Assembly: GCF_004193775.1 (NCBI RefSeq)
Contig: NC_041009.1
Location: 44,757,534 to 44,821,533 of the forward strand
Direction of reading: 5' to 3'
Source of the DNA: Glycine soja
Taxonomy: Eukaryota; Streptophyta; Magnoliopsida; Fabales; Fabaceae
DNA: 64,000 nt
Part shown: piece by piece, positions 47,404-60,539 of the stretch
Position numbering within the stretch: position 1 is the first letter of the stretch
How the letters are laid out: every line of letters starts with the position of its first letter
Translations under genes and position numbers: made by a program
The notes under the pieces: generated by a model
The model's input: only the letters and a program-made list of their open reading frames with translations
Told to the model about the DNA's origin: nothing
Databases searched by the model: none

Positions 47404-49248
47404 AACCAAAAAGAATTCATTAAAGTTTATCCTAAAAAAGAAAAATCTTTTTCTCTAAAAAGTCTCAAAATCCATTAAAGTTTATCCTAAAAAAGAATTC
47501 ATCAAAATTCATCAAAAGTATACTTTTAAATATCAAAGTTGTAAAAAATCTTAATTAAATATGAATAAATTTTATTAAATTTCTTAAAAAATCCTAATAA
47601 TCTTAATTAAATATTACAAAACTTATTTTTATTATTTAAAAATCTTAATTGAATATCTCAAGTTTTTTTATAAAAAAAATATTTAAAAATCATTTGAAAT
47701 CCTAAGAATTCACTCCTTTAATTTTTTTAATGAAACTAATTAATAGTGTCCTCAATAATTAAAAGTTCAATAAGTCATAACGTATATGAATTGAAGAAAT
47801 TTCTCAAGAACTCAACCTATTACTAATAGAGCATGTTTTCTACACATTGTTGGATTCACATGTAGTGATGGAAAAGTTTGTGACAAGCAAGTCTACACAT
47901 AAATGTTTACATATAATGTAAACAAACAAAAAAGTTAAAAATACGCAACCTTGTGACTTTTAGGGAAGTGCGTTCTGTTTTGGAGTTATGATGGCTATGG
48001 CAACCTGTCTAGCATATTGATGCCCCCACAAGACAAACTAAACTAGTATAGAAAACATATAGACACAGGATTGCCAAACAAACAACTAAAGAAAAAAGAT
48101 TCATAAAAAAACATAGCAGTCCATTTAACTTTATTAGATAAGGGTATTTTCTTGCTTGTATTAGGTATATTGCTTGAGAACAAAGTTTCAAGTCCTTCGG
48201 GGCATGTTAAGATCATTCACATGCTCAGACAGCAGTGGCAAGCTCATGATAAGAGCAAACACTACGAATTGACTTTTAAGAATGCATTATGCATGAGTTG
48301 CATTCGTAATAATACAACAGGTATAAATTCCTTAAATGCTAAGAAAAATAGCTGTACTTCAAGGGTGTAAATCTGTTAATTACAGAGACAGTTACCATAG
48401 TGATTCTGCCATTCACTATAATTCCACTTTTCCAAGTTCAAACTTCCAACCGCTAGTCATGTACTTTTCGAGAGTCCAAATCATGCAGTTACATAGAAGA
48501 AAACATACATGGCACACAATGTGGAGCAAGGACTTCCAAACTTGATAGAAAAGCTTGTTGCAACTCATAGATTATGATAATGTAGAAGCAAAAGCATTAT
48601 TAAAACTTGTCTTCTGCATCTACCTCTTCATTTCTATTTCCAAATTCAGGTAATTGGTTATCGCTCAAATTGAGAAGAGACAAAGCAGCAATATGGAGCA
48701 CACTTTGTAGTTTTTTTTTTTTTTTGTCCTGTTTTCTTTTTCTGTTGACAATATCCACTTTTTTTTTTTTTTTGTCCTGTTTTCTTTTTTATAAACAAAT
48801 CCATTTGTCTGCCTTACAAAACTCATAACAATTATTAAATCAATCAAGTATACACCACCAACAACAACCTACCTTTTTCCCCACAATAGGCTATATGAAT
48901 TAAACAACAGCATAACTTCTATTATAAGTCATGTCTATAAACAAATTATTGATCTATAAAATCCTTTCTATATAGCTTTGTATATATTCCTTCTCCGTTC
49001 CCCTTTGCCTCTAATGATTTTGGCTACCCTCTGTGTGAACTACCCTTCTTACCAAGACTTCTATACGTCCTCTTAGTTTTCAATACATGCCCATCTTTTC
49101 TATCATTTGAGGCAAATTTCTGCCATCTTTTCTACCACAGGAATTACCACAAAGATAAAGAAAAAAGTAAAAAAAGATTCTGCATATGCCGCAAAGAGAA
49201 GTTATCTTGGAACTAAGCTATCACTATGCCTCCAACTTTTGGAACTAC
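47404..49248. other. Intergenic and 3' UTR of the ZIP gene
   Basis: No supportable gene. The sequence 'attaaagtttatcctaaaaa' is repeated at about 47418 and 47474. A T-tract plus 'gtcctgttttcttttt' unit is duplicated at about 48711-48742 and 48759-48791. Confidence 0.5.
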
Positions 49249-51763
49249 TTAGGTGTCCCAAATCATTACCACCGCTATCACTCCCACACCCAAGAACACA
49301 GCAAGAAACTTGAAATAGGCCGAGTCAACCTTTGTCGGTCTGTGGGGCATGTACCCTTTTGCCAACAGATGGTTTACTGATACATAGATAAACACTCCAC
49401 AAGCCAGACCCATTGATATAGCAAAGATCCAATCCGCCACATGACCCTGTGTTGTGGCATCCAATATGATTCCAATGGCCACACCAATTGGACTGGAGAT
49501 GGCAAACGCGAAAGCATAGACGGCACACGACACAAGGGGACGGTCAGGAATCATTCTTAGGAGAGCAATTCCCATGGCAATGGCTGCAAATATCTTGTGC
49601 AGACATATTGTCCACAAGGCTTTCCATGCATCTGCTTTGGTCTCTGCAACTCCAATTGCTAAGCCCTCAAACACAGAATGTGCACAAAGGGCAACAATCA
49701 ATAAAACGGTGTCTCCAACTGAATGGACATATCCAAGTGCAGGACTTGCTAAATGGTGATTAGCGTCATGGCTCTGTTAGCACAGAATAACATGGAATTA
49801 GTACCAAATAAGTAATAGCACGCCTAAAATGAAATTATCCAAAAAAAAAAACTTTTTTAAGAATCCATTGAACTGATATAAAACCATGGATATCTAACCC
49901 GGTGTTGTGATTGAGAAGTAACGCCGTTGCTACTTAATTTGTTCGCATCAGCCCCTGTAAACCAAAAGGAATGATAGAAAATGGTTCTTTAAGATGAGGT
50001 GAGCCTGCAATACTGTAATCACAACACTATGACTTAATTTTTAATTTTAATTTCTTCATGGTATTCAACCATCTCAATGAGAACCCTTTTACATAGCAAA
50101 AGGTTGATAAATAACTTAAAAAGAGTCTAGGAGGATCCTAGGCTACTTCCATAAAGTTAATCAAATATTTTTAGCTTAAGTACTTAATATGATGATATAA
50201 ATTCAGATACACTCCCTAGAAGATACTATGTAATGCAATGGTAATCATGCACCACCAAAATTTAAATCATGTTATCTTATGCCAAACGAAACAACACAGT
50301 TCAAAGGACTAGACAAGGAGAGAGATTTTCAGAATCAAATTGAATTGCATCATCAGAAGACATGGCAATGCTCCCAGCAACTAATCAACCTATAAAAATC
50401 ACCATTTAAATACAGTCTTAAATAAAACTCCAAGTCCGTCAGCTGAATCATAATTCATTCACCACCAAAATTGTAATGCAAAAACACAGCTCAAAAAACA
50501 GGGGACGAAAATTTAGGACAAAACTTGAATGCGCCTTTAGCCCTTATTACTTCGTTCTTTTATCATGATCGAAATTTCAGCCAGGTCATAGATACTGATC
50601 GTTAACACAAAATTTTATTACGCAAATTACCACCAAAAGCACCAAACTGCATCTAAGTTTTGTCTTAAAAAAAAGAAAATTCCAAATCCTCTCGTAAAAT
50701 CTTCCTACTAAAGCACTAATCCTTCTACTTAAACTCATCCCCAATGGTAGTTCTTATGTATAAGAACCGAGTTCTTAACATTAAAAAACTATTTTGCTTG
50801 CTAGTACTAACCATAAAATAATTAGAGACTCATTTTAACTAGTTAAGGATTCTAGTCTTGGAGTAAAAACTAGTTGAAATTCTTGAATCCTACATAGGAT
50901 CAGCTAAAAGTAAATTAAGAATCCACGAATGGATTCTCCATCGAAGATGCATTTACTTTTCTTTCTTTTTTTTTCATAAAGTATTAGAAGGCTTTATCAT
51001 TACTCTTTGAAAAAGTCATGATTCACACCGTAAAAAAAAAAAAAAAGCTTGTTTACCGGTGTTCTTATATATATAGGTTAAGGAATTAAAAAAATAATAT
51101 TTAAATCATAATAAAACATAAAAAAAAAAAAATCAACAGCATAATTTTACACATCTCAATAAAAATATTTATTCTTTTAATTCTTTAACCAATATACAAG
51201 CCACTGATTTGTTAAAAAAAAAAAAAAAAAAAGGCACTAAGTACTAACTGAAATGCATTGCAAGCAATGAGTGAAAAAAGATACAAGAACCAACCTTGAC
51301 CTTGGACATCCTGGGCATGACGCCCCATATTGTTGAAAAGCGAGGAAATGACGGCATCAGCGAGGAGGGTCATCAAGTAGCCTGCACACGCCAGCATGAA
51401 GGCGAAAGGGTACTCCTTTTGAGTCAAGTCCCCGAAGGTCTCATTAGCGTCGCTGAGAAAATGCATCATGGCAGTTCCCAGAAACACTCCCCCAGCAAAC
51501 TGGGTCCCCAGAACCAAGAACCCCTCGTTCCATTTCAGAATGTAGGGGGAAACGCCCGAGACGAAGGTGGCGATGAAGATCACGATCAGGCACCACACCT
51601 TCGCCAGAATCAAGGGCCGAGCACGGAGGTCGGGGGTGGCGTCGGAGTCGGCGTCTCCGTCGTCGTGGTGGCCGCTGTGGGCGGAGACGGAGAGGGAGAA
51701 GAATAGGAAGAAGAGAAGGGAGAGTGTGAAGAGGAAGAGGGATGTGCGAAAAGAAGGTGACAT
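49249..51763 (-). CDS. ZIP: ZIP-family zinc/iron transporter (ZIP11/ZIP2-like)
   Basis: Predicted importer of Zn, and possibly Fe or Mn, into the cytosol. Three exons: 51295-51763, 49899-49954 and 49249-49773. The joins are in frame, giving 349 aa, close to plant ZIP2/ZIP11 length. Residues 1-28 form a signal peptide ('[19 protein letters not shown]'), followed by a short 'HSGHHDD' metal-binding N-terminus. TM1-3 follow ('[20 protein letters not shown]', '[16 protein letters not shown]', '[20 protein letters not shown]'). The variable cytosolic loop is short, with only scattered His ('QSQHRSHDANHH'). TM4 has the family motif '[10 protein letters not shown]' and TM5 '[14 protein letters not shown]'. 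An alternative donor nine bases... i.e. the upstream 'CAAG|GTCAAG' at the end of exon 1 would drop two residues, also in frame. Confidence 0.92.
49955..51294 (-). other. Intron 1 of the ZIP gene
   Basis: 1340 bases with several A/T homopolymers (for example near 51213-51231) and no coding sequence. Confidence 0.7.
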
Positions 51764-52125
51764 TGGAATGGCGAATGGTAATGTGAGAACTAAGAAGGAA
51801 GAGCGAATATGTATTGTCTTTGACTCTTTTGGGGGAGAGGGTTTGGGAGGGGACCGTTGTTGTGTTTGGTACTAAGCCAGATAAGTTAAGGTTTGGAAGT
51901 TTGTTTTGTACTACACACACGTGAGAGAGACAGGCTTTGTACTACGTTGGACTATTGCTATTGGAGTAATCATCATCATCATATGATCATATCACATTCA
52001 CATCTATCTTCCATCTCAATTCTACTTTCTTTCTTTTTTAAATTCTTTTAAAACTAGTGCCAAGCAATATATTATAAAATTATTGGAATTTTCCTTTTTG
52101 AAAACGAAATTCATTAGATTAAATA

Positions 52126-52149
52126 ATATATATATATATATATATATAT
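52126..52149. repeat. (TA)n microsatellite
   Basis: About twelve TA units. Confidence 0.9.
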
Positions 52150-53769
52150 TAATAATAATAAATTATTATTTTTAATTCCTAAGAATAGAAGAAAGTGTAT
52201 TAAATATTTTAAAAATTTCATGTATTTGATTCAATCAACTATTTTAAGATAATTAATTATAAAAATCATATATTTAAGTTTCTTAATTAATAATTGGAGG
52301 GTAATATAATTTTTTTATGAAAATTAGTATAAACATATTATTTGCACAGTTATTCCAATGTACTCTCATTTATTTAATTTGTTAAAATTTATTAAAATTA
52401 TAAAATTAAAAGATAATTATTAAATAATGTGACACCTATAAATTAAAATTTTGTTATTTTCAACACATTTTACACTACTTTTTTTTAATAAATTTTAATC
52501 AATAAAAAATATATTAAAAAAAGTGTTAGTAGCATTAATTATTCTTTTTATTATTTCTCATTAAATATATACATGCAACTTAACCTTTAACAATAATTTT
52601 TCGTGCTGGAAGATGTTGCTAGTTCCAACTGAACTGGAGGAAAAAGCGCGTGTACTGCAAAATTTGACCCGTACCGCAAAAAAACAAGATTTGTCACGGC
52701 TCTTTTCGTTTCAATCTTTAGCGTTAAATACGGATTGTAAGTGGAAGGGCATATGGAAATAATTAATCGATGGGAAATTTAATAAAAATAAAAATATATA
52801 GAAACAGAGAATAATTTGAGAGATTAACAGCCTGTTTACGGATAAAAAAAGATTAATTAACATCCTGTTTGCCTTAAAAAAAACAGCCTGTTTGGATTTT
52901 TATTGGGAAAGTACCAAAAATCTATGTTAGGATTTTTTTTTGTGATCAATCTTTTTAATATTAGAATCAATATTTTATCAGATTGAACAAGATTTAAAAT
53001 GAGTCAATTATATTCCAATTCATAATTAATTTCTTTGTCATTGTCTTGATTTTTTTAATAAATTAATCATCATTATCATCATTCCCACGACCTATAACAA
53101 TAAATATATCAGACGTATTAGTACAAATTAAATATTACAAGGAATAAATTTGGGTGAATTATTAAAGTAAGTTACATCCAATAGAAAAAATTAAAGTAAG
53201 TAACAAGATAAGAAATAATGATTTAAAAGAAAAATAGCAAAGTTTACTATAATTAGGGTGAATACAAAAACACATAACTTACCAAAATCATTTTTTAATA
53301 GAAAGACAACTTGCCAAAATAAATCACTTCTTTTGAGCCTTTACTGACTCGGCCGGAAGCCATGAGGGAAAGAAATATGGTATTTTAAATACATCTCTCA
53401 CTCCCCTTTACTTTTTATTTTAGCATATTATAATTAAAAAAATATTGTATTTATACACGTTATCAATATACACTATTTCTTCTACTTATTCAAATAAAAA
53501 TAGATTTTTTTATTTTTTTTTCTATTGATTAAAATAATATATTTGTATTGTATTTTTCCCTTACTTTTTTCTTCCTTATTTTCTTTTATTTATTTAGTTT
53601 TCTTTATTTCTTTTTCATTCAGACTAAGTGTTAAATTGATTTTAAGTTATTAAAAGAATAAAATTCCATTGAGAAATAGAACATATATTAAATTGAAAAT
53701 ACAAAAGCATAACAATATTGCTTTGTATTAAATATTTAATAAAACTAGGATTAAGATTTTTTTTATTTG

Positions 53770-54010
53770 CTTTAAAAAATGGGTTAAAGTTGTTTTAAAA
53801 TTGATTTAAAATCCATAGGATTTAGGGTTTACGGCCATTTTAACTCTTCAACATATCTACAAAATTTTATTTTTAAATTTAAGTCTGAAAAGCAAAATTT
53901 TAATTCTCTTTTTAAAATGACTAAAGTAGTTTAAAAGTAATTTTTAAAAAAATAAGTAAACCCTAAATCCTATGGATTTTAAAAAAAAATAAAAAACAAA
54001 ATTATAAAAT
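53770..54010. repeat. Foldback MITE with a perfect 25-bp inverted repeat
   Basis: Positions 53808-53832 and 53956-53980 are perfect reverse complements; 'ccataggatttagggttt' lies inside the left arm. Weaker pairing extends outward into T- and A-rich flanks. Non-coding; outer limits are approximate. Confidence 0.65.
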
Positions 54011-56393
54011 TTAATTTAATAAATAAGTAATTTTAAAACCAATTAAAAAAATTATATAATATAATATTTATATTTTATAATATTTTAAATTAAAAAAAAA
54101 AAAGAGCCACGTTCATTTGCAAAGGAGTGTGAATCAAAGCATAAAGTCTAAAATAGTGTACATTGGAAATTAAATTGCAAAGTGTTACCATAGTTCAAGA
54201 TAAATAAAATATTTTCCAATAACAATCTCATCTAAGAATCAAGCTATGTGTGGCCAATCCATAACAAGCATGAAGCATAGAAGTAAAAAGCTAACATTAA
54301 AGAACAAGATGAATATATAACTCTATTTCAAAAGAAATACATGAGAGCATAATACTCAGATTTAATCTAACCCCAACAACGGAGGACTTAGCTACCCATC
54401 TCCATGAATAGCATTCAAAAGCAAGAACAATGAAAGGAGGGAGTTGAAGTATAAGAACTTTAGTAAATGAGGTATTTTTACACAATGAGAAAGCGTGCCT
54501 CCTAAAATAAACTAGAGAATCTATTTATACAGACCTAAAAAGTCTACAGTTAAGTGAGTGTCTACTCAAGCCAAAAACTTTGAGCTTAAACAGATACTGC
54601 AACTATGTAGTTCTGCACCTCTATCCAAATTCAACTTAAGCCAAAATTTGTTTTGTTGAAGCTAATTTTCCTCTCCGTTACAACTTAGTTTTTCATCTTC
54701 TCCAAAAAAAAGAACTTCTATTTGGACCCTTCAATCCCAACTTAAGCACATTTGAGTTAAAATTTTCACTTCAAGCTTTCATTAAACCTTGTTCTAAAAA
54801 ATGCAATGCAATTCAATCCAATTCAATATACTATCAAATAGTCCATCAATAAGCATATACAATCTAGCAAAATTACATATTAACAATTTACATAAAAAAA
54901 ACATAAATAAAATCTTAAATAAGAAAAAATATGAGATAATTATCTAAATCCACATGTCTCATTTAAGTATTTTTGACAATTCTCATAAAGCTTTTGATTG
55001 GTAGCTGCTACACTAGCTCATGGATTCTAGATCAGGGGATGAAGGGGAACTTGATCATGTGTTCGATCTCCACTTCGATATTCAACTAAAATACCATTTT
55101 CTTGAAAAATAAAAATCATTGACTTAAATTATATATATAAACTGCTGTTAAGTTATATTTTAACGATTAAAATTAAAATATAAATGTACATGATATTTTT
55201 TAAGTGGTTATATATATGATTAAGGATTAAATGTTGACAACTCATAAATTATTAAGTCCCCTAGATTTACAATTCACAGATTTTTATAATGAGTTGTTCT
55301 CTCTCTCCGTATGTCTATATATAAACATAAAGTGTAAAATTAAGTAAAACTACACATCTAATAACTTTTTATCGAAAAAAACTTGTATTAATTCAACTCT
55401 TGAATTTAAAGTTTTCATTAACAAGACTAAGGTTACAAAATTTCACACAATTTATAAATTAATGGATACCTAATCATTCCATTTAACTTAATATTTCATA
55501 TGTTTAAACTATATAAAATTTTATATTATGACATAAATTGATGATTCATAAAATGAAGATTTCATGCCAAACACTCAAACAAGGCATTGGGCACCCGTTA
55601 TATATCGTCTGGCACCCAAATTTAACCTGGGTGCCAACTCGATGCTGAAGTTAATTTAACCCTGAAGCTTTGATCAATTGATGTCGTTTTTTTTTTTTTT
55701 TTGTGTTCTTAATGTTTTTCTTTGATGTTTGATAAATCCCAAAATATTTTTTTTATTTAGATTATTGCCATATATATATATTCATCAGCCGAATCCATAT
55801 CCCTATATGTCGGTTACTGTTAGTTGCTGGCTTTGTGATTTGATTATATTGATCATTGATGCTTGAAAACGATATTAAGTATCCTTCCTACCATTTTAAT
55901 TATGAAAAAAAAATTATGTATATATTAACCGCATAAAATAGTATTATATATTACTTGTAATGATCACATATATTTTGCGGATGCTTGAGTTGTCATTGGA
56001 GTCCTCAAAATTGGGATTTGAAAAGGACCTCGGAGATGTTTTTTGCAAATGGCTGTTGGATCCGTATGAAAACGTACAGTGTCGCATAACGAACGACACT
56101 CCAAACGTGTTCTACTGTGGTCCTATCATAAATCAACGATTAAAATAATAAAATTCACTTGTAACAAATATACTATATATTAACGATGCCATTTGACTAA
56201 GTTTGAAACCAAAGTTGAAATACAATTACCTAAGACCATAAAAAAAAACAAAGTCACAATCACACTCTTAATTAGCTTCAACTCTGGGAGTTATTAATAT
56301 CATCAGTTTAATTTCACAGTACTGATAAAGTTTTTTCTTTATAAAAACTAGACTAGTTTGGTAATTTTATAAACAGACTGCAGTAATTTGGTG

Positions 56394-57128
56394 TTAATTG
56401 AAACAACCATTATGATTACCATAAAAAGTTCCTGAGTTATTAATGACAACCATCTTACTTTCCTCATCATCATCATCGATGAGAGTGTTCCCTTTCCCTT
56501 GCTTGAAGAGGATATATTGATTTCCTGTAAACATGCTCTGAACAATTGAATTAATATGTTTTGGTGGCTCTCCATTTACTTGGCACTGAATCAGTGAACC
56601 AGATTCTTCATCAAACTGGCCGAACTCGCTTCTGAAAGGGCCTTTAAACTTTGCGGAAAGTCCCGTCACTTTATCACACACTATGTTCACCTTAAATGTA
56701 AAATAGGTTTTAAAATCTACCTTATACCAGTGATCAACCTTCCAAGAACCAAGCATTCCAGTGCGACGCCCCACATGAAAACTACAAACTTTCCTTTCAC
56801 AGTGATAATCGAAACATGCCTCGTCGAAAAGGGGTGTTTTGGCTTGATTGTTAGTGCCAGCTTCAACAATTCTAACTACCCGAAAGTTGAAAGATCCGTA
56901 GTTATTTCTTTCAGCAGTGACCTCCGTGTGAAGTCGCACTGGATGATTATCGCACAAAGAGTCTGCGAATCTGAATAGCACCTTTTCTGGTTTCACGCTC
57001 AGACGAAAAATGCTAAAATTTGATTTATCAGTGAGGGATGTGTATATGAGAGCATGCTCTTGGGGAAATTCCACACTTGACCATTTGTAAAGCTCAATTC
57101 TGAGATTTGCACTGTAAGTATTACCCAT
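56394..57128 (-). CDS. Unrecognised protein, member 1 of a local tandem family
   Basis: I do not recognise this family. The intact single-exon frame gives 244 aa from the ATG at 57128, or 263 aa from the ATG at 57185. I prefer 57128 because the 'MGNTYS' start aligns with 'MGGTYS' and 'MSGTYS' in the neighbouring copies, and because the likely TATA box is too close to 57185. There is no signal peptide or membrane segment, so the protein is probably cytosolic. Blocks conserved with the paralogue at 61546-62385 are 'LYKWSS.EFPQE', 'DKS.FSIFRLSV.PEKVL', 'HPVRLH.E.TAERN' (N or H last), 'CX4CX[FY]HV', 'C.KVTGLSA.F.GPF', 'VNGEPPK.IN' and 'FTG.QYILF'. The tail is acidic ('LIDDDDEES'). Confidence 0.75.
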   Translation of the reverse strand: MGNTYSANLRIELYKWSSVEFPQEHALIYTSLTDKSNFSIFRLSVKPEKVLFRFADSLCDNHPVRLHTEVTAERNNYGSFNFRVVRIVEAGTNNQAKTPLFDEACFDYHCERKVCSFHVGRRTGMLGSWKVDHWYKVDFKTYFTFKVNIVCDKVTGLSAKFKGPFRSEFGQFDEESGSLIQCQVNGEPPKHINSIVQSMFTGNQYILFKQGKGNTLIDDDDEESKMVVINNSGTFYGNHNGCFN

Positions 57129-57199
57129 GTTGGTAGGTAGTTCGATCTCGTTTGTATTTGTGTCTCGGTTGCTAGCTACACTCATGGATATGCACGTAC

Positions 57200-57255
57200 G
57201 ATCAGGGGGGTATAAATATAGCTAGCTTGTTGTTGCTTGTAAGAGAATACTCATC
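57200..57255 (-). promoter_or_regulatory. Conserved core promoter of unknown-family member 1
   Basis: The plus strand reads 'ggggtataaatatagctagc' (57207-57226), then a 'ttgttg...taagagaatactca' block. The same order recurs upstream of the copies at 58632 and 62385. On the gene's strand the box reads TATATTTATA at 57220-57211, placing the expected transcription start near 57185. Confidence 0.6.
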
Positions 57256-58035
57256 CAGAGTTCTTCAGAAATTAGTAAGGGAAATGGTTTTTAGAATATA
57301 ATAAAAAGACGGTTCGAGTCATAATAATTTATGATCCCCTTTAATCAATTTTACTGAAAATATTTTTAACAATAATTTTTATAACAAATTGATATATTAA
57401 TAAAAAAAATAAGATATAGTTAGCGAAGAAGACAAAGAATTCGGGTGATTTACCATAATGGGTTAAAATTAAAACTAATTATCATAATAAGTTTGGTTAA
57501 GAAACTATTTATCAAATTTAATAATTTTTGTCATGCACAGAGTGTCATCTTGAGTGATACCATATATTTTTATATTTGTATTATAGTAGGAGAGACAAAC
57601 CTTGTTGACTCTAAATATTCATGTTTACGGATTAAAATTATGTAATATTTTCAGCCAATTTAGAGTAGATCAAGACGACATAACATACCAATAAAATTAA
57701 TCTCACCTTTAATCATGTTTGTGTTATATTGATGAGGCTATTTATAATTAATATAAATTAATAATTAATTAGGAAAAAGGATAGTACTTTTAGTAACAAA
57801 TAATGTAGTAATATGAGTATGTATTTTATTTATTTTGGTAATGAAGAATAAAGTAATACATGTATTTTAGTATTGTTATAATATACTACAAATCATGATA
57901 AATAAAAATCGTTATATTCTTTTTTCCTCTAATATCTCTTTGCATATGTTATTGTGGTCTAATATTAAACTTAAGTTTTGACTTTGAAAACAAATAAAAA
58001 ATATCTTTTAGAGATAAAAAATCATTTGAACCTAA

Positions 58036-58079
<44 letters not shown>

Positions 58080-58512
58080 TTTTTTAAAAATCATTTGTAC
58101 ACAATAAGTATCTCAAAGACACAGTTTTAGGTTTCAATTTATTTGTATTATATATTTGTACTATAATAAAGGAGATTCATTTAATTATAATATTGTTTTA
58201 GCTAAAATATCATCATTATTATTAATTTTTTATTTGTAAGAATTAAACAGAAGATTTACAATAACTTACATTCTAATTAACCAACTGAGTTAGACTTTTA
58301 TAGTTAAATACACTATTTTATTAAATAAATATATTTAAAAAAAATTAAAATTACAATTGTGACCGTGTTTAAATTATTGTTTAACCTTCCATTATACAAC
58401 TGTATCTCATTATAAACTTTATAATTATAATGCATTCTTTATTTTTTTACTTATATTTTATAATCTTAACTAAAAATTGAAAATAGAATATAAGTGAGTT
58501 TCTTTAATCTTA
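57256..58512. other. Intergenic AT-rich DNA
   Basis: No gene. It contains a (TA)n tract at about 58039-58074. Confidence 0.55.
58039..58074. repeat. (TA)n microsatellite
   Basis: About 18 TA units. Confidence 0.93.
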
Positions 58513-58632
58513 TTCTATAATCTGAACTCTGATTTATCAGTGAGGGAAGTACATATGACAGCGGTTTCTTCAGGAAATTCCGCACTTGACCATTTGTAAA
58601 GCTCAATCACAAGATCACTGTATGTACCGCTC
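58513..58632 (-). pseudogene. 5' fragment of an unknown-family gene (decayed copy 1)
   Basis: The minus strand opens with ATG at 58632 and encodes 39 residues matching the family N-terminus ('MSGTYSDLVIELYKWSSAEF' to 'LTDKSEF'). It then meets a stop, and homology ends, so about 85 percent of the gene is missing. Its promoter block (58672-58743, 'gtaaatatagctagctagct') is kept. It is a truncated copy, or conceivably a 39-residue peptide gene. Confidence 0.8.
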
Positions 58633-58671
58633 ATGTTGGTTGCTCGTGTGTATGTACGATTGCTACACTCA

Positions 58672-58743
58672 CGGATACATGATAAGAGGGACAAAGGGGT
58701 GTAAATATAGCTAGCTAGCTTGTTGGTTGTAAGAGAATATTTA
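58672..58743 (-). promoter_or_regulatory. Conserved promoter block upstream of decayed copy 1
   Basis: Contains 'aaatatagctagctagcttg' followed by 'ttggttgtaagagaatat', matching the blocks at 57200-57255 and 62430-62485. Confidence 0.6.
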
Positions 58744-59644
58744 TTACTAATCGATCAAGAGATATAAGGTTGATTTAATTTGATAGTCAGAAAGAAAGGA
58801 TTAAGGGTGAAGATATCCATTGTGAAAAGTATTACAAAGTGAAACCAACATCATCTTACTGGGAATTTGTAAGTGATTTCTTCCTGACTAATATCAAGAA
58901 GGCATCTCGAATTCTCTGTAGTGTCTTGGTACAAAAGAATAACTACTTTAGAAACGGATGGAGGGAAAAAGAATGGAATTTTCTTACAATGATCGTATTC
59001 TTTGTTAGCTTGAGAAATCAGCTAGCTCCCATACAACATATTCTTATCCATATATATTTATTAAATCTTGGTTTACGACCTATAATTTTATTTTTTTAAA
59101 AGTTTTATTGATGCATTGATATACAATATGTATTATGTATGGTACGTCTTGAATTTGTACGGCTTGAATTGCAACACAAATATTACCTTTTACATGGCAT
59201 GGTTGCCGATAATTGTCCACTAAAGCAAGAAACTTGGATACATATACTGCTAGTGCTAGCTGTAATACAGATTTAACATTGAGAGGTCTTACACCCTTGC
59301 ATCGACTAACTATGCAAATATGCAAAACCATGCCATCTAGCTCACTCAAACGATGTATCGCCTTCAACTCAGTTTTTAGTTTCTACTATATGATGAGGGG
59401 ACTATTTTTTTGTTTTTTGTTTCTTTTAATGTATTGATCTTTTTGTCTATACAATTAATAAAACAATATCCTACAACCCGGCCACCAAATTATCATTCCC
59501 TTCAACTTTCATCGGGAGTTAATATTACAATAATTCTACTTTGCAACCTAGATAAAAGCCATATGCCATCCCACCCAAATTACAAATCCCTTCAGCTTTA
59601 ATTGGGAGTTAGAGATTTGTACTACAGTCATTCTAAGGTACAAC
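58744..59644. other. Spacer with repeated 3'-flank sequence of the unknown family
   Basis: Sequence at 59477-59550 ('attatcattcccttcaactt') and again at 59571-59642 resembles the downstream flank of the intact gene at 61417-61492. The stretch near 59396-59455 resembles 60853-60910. These are leftovers of extra tandem copies. The plus-strand ORF at 58839-59099 is not recognisable. Confidence 0.5.
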
Positions 59645-59841
59645 ACATGTTCGCACGTAGTGTCTGCAAGTCTCAGTAGCACTATTTCTGGCTTTGACGC
59701 TCAAACGAAAAACGCTAAACTTGGATTTATCAGTGGGGGTGGGTGTATGAGACCGTACTCCTGAGGAAATAATGCACTTTTGACCATTTGTAAAGCTCAA
59801 TCCTGAGCCTTTCTTCACGTCCGCTCAAATATATTACCCAT
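59645..59841 (-). pseudogene. Decayed copy 2 of the unknown family
   Basis: Starting at the ATG at 59841 ('MGN...'), the minus strand matches the family N-terminus, but in shifting frames with an early stop. Recognisable pieces are 'LRIELYKWS' and 'TDKSKFSVFRLSVK'. It ends near the block equivalent to 'LADTLC.DHPV'. The C-terminal two thirds are absent. Confidence 0.8.
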
Positions 59842-60480
59842 GTTGGTATCTACATTGATGGGTGATAAAATCCTGTTGATGTTGACTAAATTTTATATTT
59901 ATTTTCGTCAATAAATATAATTTCATAGAAATTTGAATTATTTATTTGGAGGCCTTGTATTTTCTTGATATATAGGTTTTTTTTATCATGGTCAATATGT
60001 TAAATTTTTAATGTTTAATTTGATCTAAAATATATAATTATAAGTATAGTCCAACAAACTAATAATATATATTAAATAAAAAATTATGTTATAGAAAGAA
60101 GAAAGAGACATAGAAGAAGGTGTTATAAGAAAAAGATGTCATCGAAAGGAAAATGAGTAATCAAAATAACAAGAAGTAATTGAAAGATTCTTATATGACA
60201 AAAAAAAAATGATTGAAAACATTGTATTAATTGGTCGATTCAAGAGCATAGCATAGACTTAGATATGTAAATGTTTAGAAGTTTCAACCCTTATTATAAA
60301 ATACAAGTTAAATATTTATAGAGTACAAATTTTAACTACTTGTAATCATTTCATTTTTTTTTATAAATTTTCAACCGTCGATGACTTTAATCTTTTAATC
60401 TCTATTATTGATAATTTTATTTTTAATTTTTATCGTCAATGATATAAAGGATAAAAAATGTTAGGGACACACTCAACCCT

Positions 60481-60539
<59 letters not shown>

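Larger units (their letters stand above)
51764..56393. other. Gene-poor intergenic region
   Basis: 4.6 kb. The first part is the ZIP promoter and leader. A (TA)n tract lies at 52126-52149 and a foldback at about 53770-54010. The sequence 'cctgttt' recurs near 52832-52900. The short ORFs 54297-54485 (minus) and 55960-56148 (plus) have no recognisable similarity. Around 55010-55080 there is a weak SINE-like 'gttcgatctcc' box, not enough to call an element. Confidence 0.5.

Noticed and set aside
55010..55080. SINE or tRNA-like box B ('gttcgatctcc')
   Set aside because: No matching box A at the right distance, no cloverleaf, and no A-tail or duplication.
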